This document shows, piece by piece, positions 58,626 through 64,000 of a DNA stretch of 64,000 nucleotides. A program made the position numbers and the translations under genes. The notes below the pieces were generated by a model. It was not told the origin of the DNA, ran no database searches, and saw only the letters and a program-made list of their open reading frames with translations. Position 1 is the first letter of the stretch. Each line of letters starts with the position of its first letter. Origin of the DNA: Nocardioides daedukensis (GTDB lineage Bacteria; Actinomycetota; Actinomycetes; Propionibacteriales; Nocardioidaceae); the NCBI RefSeq assembly GCF_013408415.1, contig NZ_JACCAA010000001.1, positions 992,001-1,056,000 on the forward strand, read 5' to 3'.

Positions 58626-59972
58626 TCAGGTGATGCTGATCGGCACCACGAGGTCGCCGACGATGAGCACCAGGCTCATCACCAGGAAGGCCCCGGCCAC
58701 CACGTAGGCGATCGGCAGCAACCGGGCGACGTCCACATAGCCCGGGTCGGGCTTGCGACGGAGCTTGGCGATCCCGCGCCGCAGGCCCTCCCACAGTGCG
58801 CCGGCGATGTGTCCACCGTCGAGCGGGAGGAGCGGGACGAAGTTGAACATCCCGATGAAGAAGTTGAAGCCGGCGATCAGCATGAGCAGCATCACCGCCT
58901 TCTCCTTGACCGGGAACTCCTCGTGAGCCGCGGTCTCGCCGGCGATCCGACCACCGCCGACCAGGCTCATCGGCCCCTCGGGGTCACGCTTCTCGAGGCC
59001 GACGATGGCCTGTCCCACGTCCCACACCTTGGCGGGCAGGGTGGTCAGCGCCTGGGCGGTCTGCACCGTCATGGTGCCCATCTGGTCGAGGGTGTAGAAG
59101 ACCCCGCCGGTGGCGATGTAGGCGTTCGGCTCCACGCCGAGGAACCCGACGGCCGTGAGGCTCTGATCGCTCAGTGACGTCGGCCGGTCGCTGACCACGG
59201 TCTCGGTCTCGAGATCGGTGCGCTTGCCGTCGCGGACCACGGTGATCACGGCGGCGTTGTCGGCGTTGGACCGGATCAGCTCGGAGAGCTTGTCCCAGTC
59301 CCCGTTGATCTCGGTGCCGTTGAACGCGACGATGCGGTCGCCCTCCTCGAGCCCTGCGTCTGCTGCCGGGCTGGTCGGGTCAGCTGGAGTGCACTGACGG
59401 CCCGACTCCTCGAACGGCACGATGCACGGCTGGACCCCGGCCACGACCGGCTCGGAGCGCTGGTCGCCGATGTTGCCGTAGGTGGCGAAGAGCCCGGCGA
59501 AGATGAAGAAGGCGATCAGGATGTTCACCGTCGGGCCGGCGGCCATCACTATGACCTTCTTCCACCAGGCCATCCGGTAGAAGAGGCGGTCGTGGTCCTC
59601 GGGCTGGACCAGCTCCCACTCCGCGGCACGGGCGTCGCTGATCAGCTGGGTGAACATGCCGGTGTTTGACTGGCGGATCCGGATGCTCTGGTTGCCGTGC
59701 TCGTCGACGACGGTCTCCTCGACGGAGTCCTTCTCCGGGGGCAGCATCCCGACGATCTTGACGAAACCGCCGAGCGGGATCGCCTTGATGCCATATTCGG
59801 TCTCACCGATCTTCTTCGACCAGACGGTGTTGCCGAAGCCGACGAAGAACTGCGTCACCTTGCCGCCGAACCGCTTGGCCCAGACCATGTGACCGAGCTC
59901 GTGCAGGGCGATCGAGACCAGGATGGCGACCACGAAGATCACCACGCCGAGCGTGTAGTAGAGCACGGTCAT
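58626..59972 (-). CDS. rseP: Site-2 protease, M50 family
   Basis: 448 residues. Zinc motif HELGH at 24-28 in the first helix, a PDZ domain (about 195-275) and the C-terminal [12 protein letters not shown] helix with the third zinc ligand. Cleaves membrane-bound anti-sigma factors. Overlaps dxr by 4 bp. Confidence 0.95.
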   Translation of the reverse strand: MTVLYYTLGVVIFVVAILVSIALHELGHMVWAKRFGGKVTQFFVGFGNTVWSKKIGETEYGIKAIPLGGFVKIVGMLPPEKDSVEETVVDEHGNQSIRIRQSNTGMFTQLISDARAAEWELVQPEDHDRLFYRMAWWKKVIVMAAGPTVNILIAFFIFAGLFATYGNIGDQRSEPVVAGVQPCIVPFEESGRQCTPADPTSPAADAGLEEGDRIVAFNGTEINGDWDKLSELIRSNADNAAVITVVRDGKRTDLETETVVSDRPTSLSDQSLTAVGFLGVEPNAYIATGGVFYTLDQMGTMTVQTAQALTTLPAKVWDVGQAIVGLEKRDPEGPMSLVGGGRIAGETAAHEEFPVKEKAVMLLMLIAGFNFFIGMFNFVPLLPLDGGHIAGALWEGLRRGIAKLRRKPDPGYVDVARLLPIAYVVAGAFLVMSLVLIVGDLVVPISIT

Positions 59973-61114
59973 GCCGGGCTGGTCCCTTCAGAACTTGTCA
60001 CGGGGGCGTTGCCGTTCTCGGCAATCACCCGGGCCGCCGCCTCGCGCGCACCCGCGTCCGCGGCCAGTACGTCCTCGACGGTGAGGTCTGCCGACAACGG
60101 TACGTCGTAACCCGAAAGAACGCGCGCCACGACGTCGACGATCCCCGTGAACGGGAGGCGCCCGTCCATGAAGGCCGCCACGCAGACCTCGTTGGCGGCG
60201 TTGTAGACGGCAGGAGCGATGCCCCCGCGCTCGCCTGCCTCGCGGGCCAATCGGACCGCCGGGAACGCCTCGTCGTCGAGGGGGAAGAACTGCCAGGTCT
60301 CGGCGACGCTCCAGTCCACTGCGGGGGCGACCTCGGGGATCCGGTCGGGCCAGTTCAGGCCGAGCGCGATCGGGATCATCATCGTCGGCGGGCTGGCCTG
60401 CAGGATCGTGGAACCGTCGTTGAACTCCACCATCGAGTGGACCACCGACGTGGGATGGACCACCACCTCGATCCGGTCGAACGGGATGCCGAACAGTAGG
60501 TGCGCCTCGATCACCTCGAGGCCCTTGTTGACCAGGGTCGCGGAGTTGATCGTGACCACCGGACCCATCGACCAGGTGGGGTGGTTCAGTGCCTCGGCAG
60601 GTGTCACGCCGGCCAGCTCGTCGCGGGTCCGGCCACGGAAGGGGCCACCGGACGCGGTGAGCACAAGGCGGCGTACCTCCTGCGGCGTTCCGCCGCGCAG
60701 GCACTGGGCCACGGCCGAGTGCTCGCTGTCGACCGGGACGATCTGGCCAGGCTTCGCTCGTTCGGTGACCACCGATCCCCCGATGATCAGCGACTCCTTG
60801 TTGGCCAGGGCGAGGGTGTTGCCGGCGTCGAGGGCGGCCAGCGTCGGGCGGAGTCCCACCGCGCCGGTGATCCCATTGAGGACCACGTCGCACTCCATCC
60901 CCGCTGCGACGACCGAGGCGTCCTCGCCCAGGCCCGAGTAGGCCGGAGCGAACTCGGCGACCTGGGAGTCGAAGAGCTCCTGGTTGGACCCGCCGGCGGT
61001 GAGGCCGACGACCCGGAACCTGCCCGGGTGCGCCCGGACGAGCTCGAGCGCCTGCGTGCCGATCGAGCCCGTGGAGCCGAGGATGACGAGATCGCGAGTG
61101 GGAGTCACCGCCAC
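59969..61114 (-). CDS. dxr: 1-deoxy-D-xylulose 5-phosphate reductoisomerase
   Basis: 381 residues. NADPH site [14 protein letters not shown] (about 12-25), NKESLIIGG and metal/substrate motif [13 protein letters not shown]. Commits DXP to the MEP pathway that ispG continues. Confidence 0.97.
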   Translation of the reverse strand: MAVTPTRDLVILGSTGSIGTQALELVRAHPGRFRVVGLTAGGSNQELFDSQVAEFAPAYSGLGEDASVVAAGMECDVVLNGITGAVGLRPTLAALDAGNTLALANKESLIIGGSVVTERAKPGQIVPVDSEHSAVAQCLRGGTPQEVRRLVLTASGGPFRGRTRDELAGVTPAEALNHPTWSMGPVVTINSATLVNKGLEVIEAHLLFGIPFDRIEVVVHPTSVVHSMVEFNDGSTILQASPPTMMIPIALGLNWPDRIPEVAPAVDWSVAETWQFFPLDDEAFPAVRLAREAGERGGIAPAVYNAANEVCVAAFMDGRLPFTGIVDVVARVLSGYDVPLSADLTVEDVLAADAGAREAAARVIAENGNAPVTSSEGTSPA

Positions 61115-61142
61115 ATCATCGCAGCCCCACAGGCCACTTCTG

Positions 61143-62543
61143 CTAGTTGAGCCCGTTGGCCGCGGTGCGCGCCGGTCGCGTCGTCGAACGGACCCAGGCG
61201 TCGAAGAACGAGGTGAGGTCCTCGCCGGAGATCTCCTCGGCGAGGGCGATGAAGTCCTCGGTGCTGCCGTGGTCGCGGCCCTTGACCCAGGCGCGCAGCA
61301 GCTTCTTGAAGTCGGTCGTGCCGATCCGGTGCCGCAGCGCCTGGATCGTCATCGCGCCGCGCTCGTAGACGGCTTCGTGGAACATGTTGCGCGGGCCGGG
61401 GTCGGCCAGACGCACGCGCCAGAACGAGTCGTCGCTGTCGTAGGACTCCCAGGAGAACCGGAGCCACTGCTGCGGGCTGGTGAAGCCGTAGTTGTCCGAC
61501 CACAGCGTCTCGAAATAGGTGGCCAGGCCCTCGTTGAGCCACACGTCACGCCAGTTGTTCACGCTCACCTTGTCGCCGAACCACTGGTGCGCGATCTCGT
61601 GGGCGACCAGCCAGTCCCCCTCGGCACCGCCGGCATAGGGATAGGTGGGCCGGGTCTGGTTCTCCAACGCGAAGCCGGTCCGGATCGCGGTGGTCACTCC
61701 GCCGATGGCCGTGAACGGATAGGGACCGAGCCAGGTCTCCAGCCAGGAGATCACCCGGGGGGTGCGACGGAGCAGGGCCAGGGATCGCATCTGCTGCGTC
61801 TTGCTGAGCTTCTTCGAGACCGCGTTGAAGGTGGGGATCTTGTTGTGAGTCCCGCGCTCGAAGGCGAAGTCACCGGCCGCGAAGAAGGCCAGGTAGGGCG
61901 CCATCGGCTCCGCCGAGCGCCACTGCCATGCCGTCCACTTCTTGCCCTTGACGACCTGGGTGAGACGACCGTTGGAGATGCCCTCGTAGCCGTTGCCGAC
62001 GGTGATCCTCACGTCGATCGTGGCCTTGTCACGCGGGTGGTCGTTGGCCGCGAACCACCAGGGCGCGATCTGTGGCTCGTTCATCGCCATCATCTCGCCC
62101 TTGGTGCGCAGGAACGGGCGCTCGCCCTTCCAGCTGAGCGTCGAGGGCTTGCCGGAATATCTCACCTCGACGGTGAAGTCGGTGTCGTCGGGGATCGGCG
62201 TGGCAGGGGTGATGACGAGCTCGTGGGCACTGTCCTTGGTGAACACCGCAGGCACGCCGTTGACCTTCACGGAGCTGACCTTGAGCATGAGGTCGACGTT
62301 GAAGCGGTTCAGCGCCTGCAGGGAATGTGCCTGGAACGTGGTGCGGCCGGTCAGGCTGCCACCGCCTACGCCCACCCGGTGTGCGACGTCGTAGTGCTGC
62401 ACGTCGTAGCCACCGTTGCCGTCCGAGGGGAAGTAGGGGTCGCCCATCCCGCTGGATCCGGCGCTCGGGTCGTCGGCCTGGGCCGAGGTGATCCCGAAGC
62501 CCAGCAGGCACAGGGTGAGCAGGGAGGCGGTCAGCCGCTTCAT
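61143..62543 (-). CDS. Secreted M1 family metallopeptidase
   Basis: 466 residues with signal peptide (about 1-23, cleavage near AQA). Zinc motif HEIAHQW and second ligand NEGLATYFE present; the GxMEN exopeptidase motif of full aminopeptidases is replaced by TGFALENQT. The protein is half the usual length, lacking the C-terminal ERAP-like domain, as in other short actinobacterial M1 enzymes. Confidence 0.92.
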   Translation of the reverse strand: MKRLTASLLTLCLLGFGITSAQADDPSAGSSGMGDPYFPSDGNGGYDVQHYDVAHRVGVGGGSLTGRTTFQAHSLQALNRFNVDLMLKVSSVKVNGVPAVFTKDSAHELVITPATPIPDDTDFTVEVRYSGKPSTLSWKGERPFLRTKGEMMAMNEPQIAPWWFAANDHPRDKATIDVRITVGNGYEGISNGRLTQVVKGKKWTAWQWRSAEPMAPYLAFFAAGDFAFERGTHNKIPTFNAVSKKLSKTQQMRSLALLRRTPRVISWLETWLGPYPFTAIGGVTTAIRTGFALENQTRPTYPYAGGAEGDWLVAHEIAHQWFGDKVSVNNWRDVWLNEGLATYFETLWSDNYGFTSPQQWLRFSWESYDSDDSFWRVRLADPGPRNMFHEAVYERGAMTIQALRHRIGTTDFKKLLRAWVKGRDHGSTEDFIALAEEISGEDLTSFFDAWVRSTTRPARTAANGLN

Positions 62544-63214
62544 GGGGTCGTCCCGGGGGTCAGGTCCACGGGCTTGCCCGCAGACAGGGTGCTGATGATG
62601 CGGCCGAGGCGGTCGTCCGCCGGCGTGATGGCCACGGGAACCGCCGTGTCCAAGACGTATGCCGTGGTGCCCGGCGCGACCGGCTCGCAGCCGGCCGGGT
62701 CCGTTCGGCCCGCTCGCACCGCCAGGTCCCAGGTCAGTTCGCGGGTCTCGTCACTCGGCTCGCGGCCGACCAGGACGACGTTGACCGGGACGTGGTCACT
62801 GAAGACGGGTTCGCGGTCGGTGACGACCATGTGCGGTCCGGGCAGATCCAGTGCAGGCCAGTCAGTCGGCGCTGCGATCGAGGCAGAGAACACCGCCCCC
62901 AACCGAGCGGTGGCAAGGAACGTGACCAGCTCGATGTGTGGATCGGAGACGTCGACACCGACCACGCGCCCGGGCTCCACCCCCAGGCTGCGGAACGCAC
63001 CGGCGACCGCACCGACCAGCTCGAGCAGACCCGCGAAGTCGAGTGGTCGCAGGCCGAGGACGGCCGGGTCGGTTGCGTGCCCGCGAATGACCGGGAGGTC
63101 CACGGCGTTGTAGGTGAGATTGAGCGTTCCCGGGTCGTCGCCACTCGGTGTCCTGAACCAGGCCAACGCCACTCGGTGCTCCTCGGAGAAAAAACGGTTG
63201 CGGTGCGGGGCCAC
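62540..63214 (-). CDS. Short acyl-CoA-synthetase-like protein (N-terminal part only)
   Basis: 224 residues. Segments such as LNLTYNAVD and FRSLGVEPGRVVGVDV, then TFLATARLGAVFSASIA, resemble the N-terminal third of AMP-forming propionyl/acetyl-CoA synthetases. The P-loop-like YTSGTTGxPKG and all C-terminal catalytic motifs are absent, so it cannot be a normal ligase. It ends cleanly 4 bp into the M1 gene and its codon use looks normal, so it may be a maintained non-catalytic protein rather than a fresh pseudogene. Confidence 0.65.
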   Translation of the reverse strand: MAPHRNRFFSEEHRVALAWFRTPSGDDPGTLNLTYNAVDLPVIRGHATDPAVLGLRPLDFAGLLELVGAVAGAFRSLGVEPGRVVGVDVSDPHIELVTFLATARLGAVFSASIAAPTDWPALDLPGPHMVVTDREPVFSDHVPVNVVLVGREPSDETRELTWDLAVRAGRTDPAGCEPVAPGTTAYVLDTAVPVAITPADDRLGRIISTLSAGKPVDLTPGTTP

Positions 63215-63359
63215 CGACTCGAAACTGATCCAACCACCCTAGTGCGTGATCGGGTCGCCCTGCGACCCGAGCCCGTGCCCGATGAGAGGAGCCGTGACAT
63301 GTCAACCACTGTCCCCGGCCTGTCCGCAGACCGAACCTCACTCATCTGGAGCACATGCA

Positions 63360-64000
63360 ATGACGCACGACCCGTCCGAAACGCTCGACCCTGACTTCGT
63401 CTTCGGCTTCAAGGCCCTCGACGAACCTGACGACGCGAACCAGCGCTGGTCCACGTGGCTCTCCGTGGAGCCCCTGTCCCGCGGCCCCGAGCCTCGCCCC
63501 GACTGGGTGGTGACCAGCCAGGGCGCCCTGGACACCGAGCTCGGCATCCTCAAGACCGGCAAGGAGGCCGAGGTCCACCTGCTCGAACGCGCCGAGCCCG
63601 GTCAGCCCGGCGTGGTGATGGCCGCCAAGCGCTACAAGTCCCGCGAGCACACCTCGTTCCACCGCAGCGCCTCCTACACCGAGGGCTGGTCCACCCGGCG
63701 CTCGCGCGACGCCCGGGCGGTGAAGGCGAAGAGCGGCTTCGGCCGCGAGGTCGCCGCGGGCCAGTGGGCGAATGCGGAGTGGCAGGCCCTGCAACGGTTC
63801 TGGTTGGCCGGGGTCCCGGTCCCCTACCCGGTGCAGATCGACGGCACGGAGATCCTGATGGAGTTCATCAGCGTCGACGGCCAACCCGCCCCACGACTGG
63901 CCCGGGCCCGCCCCGGGCCGGAGCTGCTCCGTGAATGGTTCGAGCAGCTGCGCAACGCCATGACGATGATGGCCCGACACGGGATCGCGCACGGCGACCT
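63360..64000 (+). CDS. RIO1-type protein kinase (3' end outside window)
   Basis: 213 residues visible. ATP-binding lobe with ILKTGKEAEVHL (about 64-75), the lysine in VMAAKRYKSREH, the RIO-type flexible loop, and the start of the catalytic loop HGIAHGDL at the window edge. The N-terminal 60 residues are acidic. The function of bacterial RIO kinases is not settled. Divergent from the acyl-CoA-synthetase-like gene. Confidence 0.9.
   Translation, partial: MTHDPSETLDPDFVFGFKALDEPDDANQRWSTWLSVEPLSRGPEPRPDWVVTSQGALDTELGILKTGKEAEVHLLERAEPGQPGVVMAAKRYKSREHTSFHRSASYTEGWSTRRSRDARAVKAKSGFGREVAAGQWANAEWQALQRFWLAGVPVPYPVQIDGTEILMEFISVDGQPAPRLARARPGPELLREWFEQLRNAMTMMARHGIAHGD

Overview
The window is about 70% GC chromosomal DNA from a high-GC actinobacterium. 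Gene content and order fit the Nocardioidaceae, most likely Nocardioides or a close relative. Evidence for this: the actinobacterial diheme qcrC with qcrAB and ctaE; an actinobacterial subunit IV (ctaF) beside ctaCD; the order proS ... rimP-nusA-ylxR-infB-rbfA-truB-ribF ... rpsO-pnp-M16 protease-dapB; DUF3043, DUF4439 and DUF4081 proteins; and frequent GTG starts. The species assignment is inference from gene order, not a database result. No rRNA, tRNA, CRISPR array, transposase or prophage gene was seen.

Layout. 1-4.2 kb: end of ctaE and the qcrCAB genes (cytochrome bc1 complex). 4.3-7.8 kb: a luciferase-like flavin enzyme, then a DUF559/AbiEi-like gene bracketed by two inverted arrays of 33-bp repeats, then an L,D-transpeptidase lipoprotein. 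7.9-11 kb: ctaC-ctaD-ctaF, the rest of the aa3 oxidase that works with bc1. 11-18 kb: sulfur and Fe-S genes (cysteine desulfurase, TusA-like carrier, remnant of a regulator, erpA), a PfkB kinase, glycerate kinase, an acetyltransferase, nadA and a zinc-ribbon protein. 18.2-23 kb: an envelope-stress block on the minus strand (pspA-pspAA-htpX-pspAB-nfeD-flotillin). 23-28.2 kb: DUF3043, a DMT exporter, and the phenylacetyl-CoA epoxidase operon paaABCDE with a palindromic operator candidate. 28.3-33.3 kb: acetyltransferase, secreted M4 protease, dapB, methyltransferase, SatD-like protein with a membrane partner. 33.3-37.5 kb: M16 protease, pnp, rpsO. 37.6-43 kb: an internally duplicated membrane protein, an MMPL transporter and a two-component system. 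43-50.3 kb: the rimP-nusA-ylxR-infB-rbfA-truB-ribF translation operon. 50.4-64 kb: DUF4439 pair, HAD hydrolase, proS, the dxr-rseP-(MFS)-ispG isoprenoid cluster, an M1 aminopeptidase, a shortened acyl-CoA-synthetase-like protein and the start of a RIO-type kinase.

Most of the window is ordinary core genome. The unexplained material is short non-coding repeat structure. (1) Two inverted three-unit 33-bp arrays flank a lone DUF559 endonuclease-fold gene and run into the 3' ends of both neighbours; a 14-nt copy of the core lies at the flotillin 3' end. (2) A 21-bp perfect hairpin plus a third copy of its core lies between infB and rbfA. (3) A 30-bp perfect palindrome plus extra copies lies at the 3' end of the M4 protease gene. 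(4) A ~31-bp TGCA-rich motif occurs upstream of the M4 protease and again in a convergent gap 21 kb away. The repeat-bracketed DUF559 gene is the best candidate for an undescribed system.
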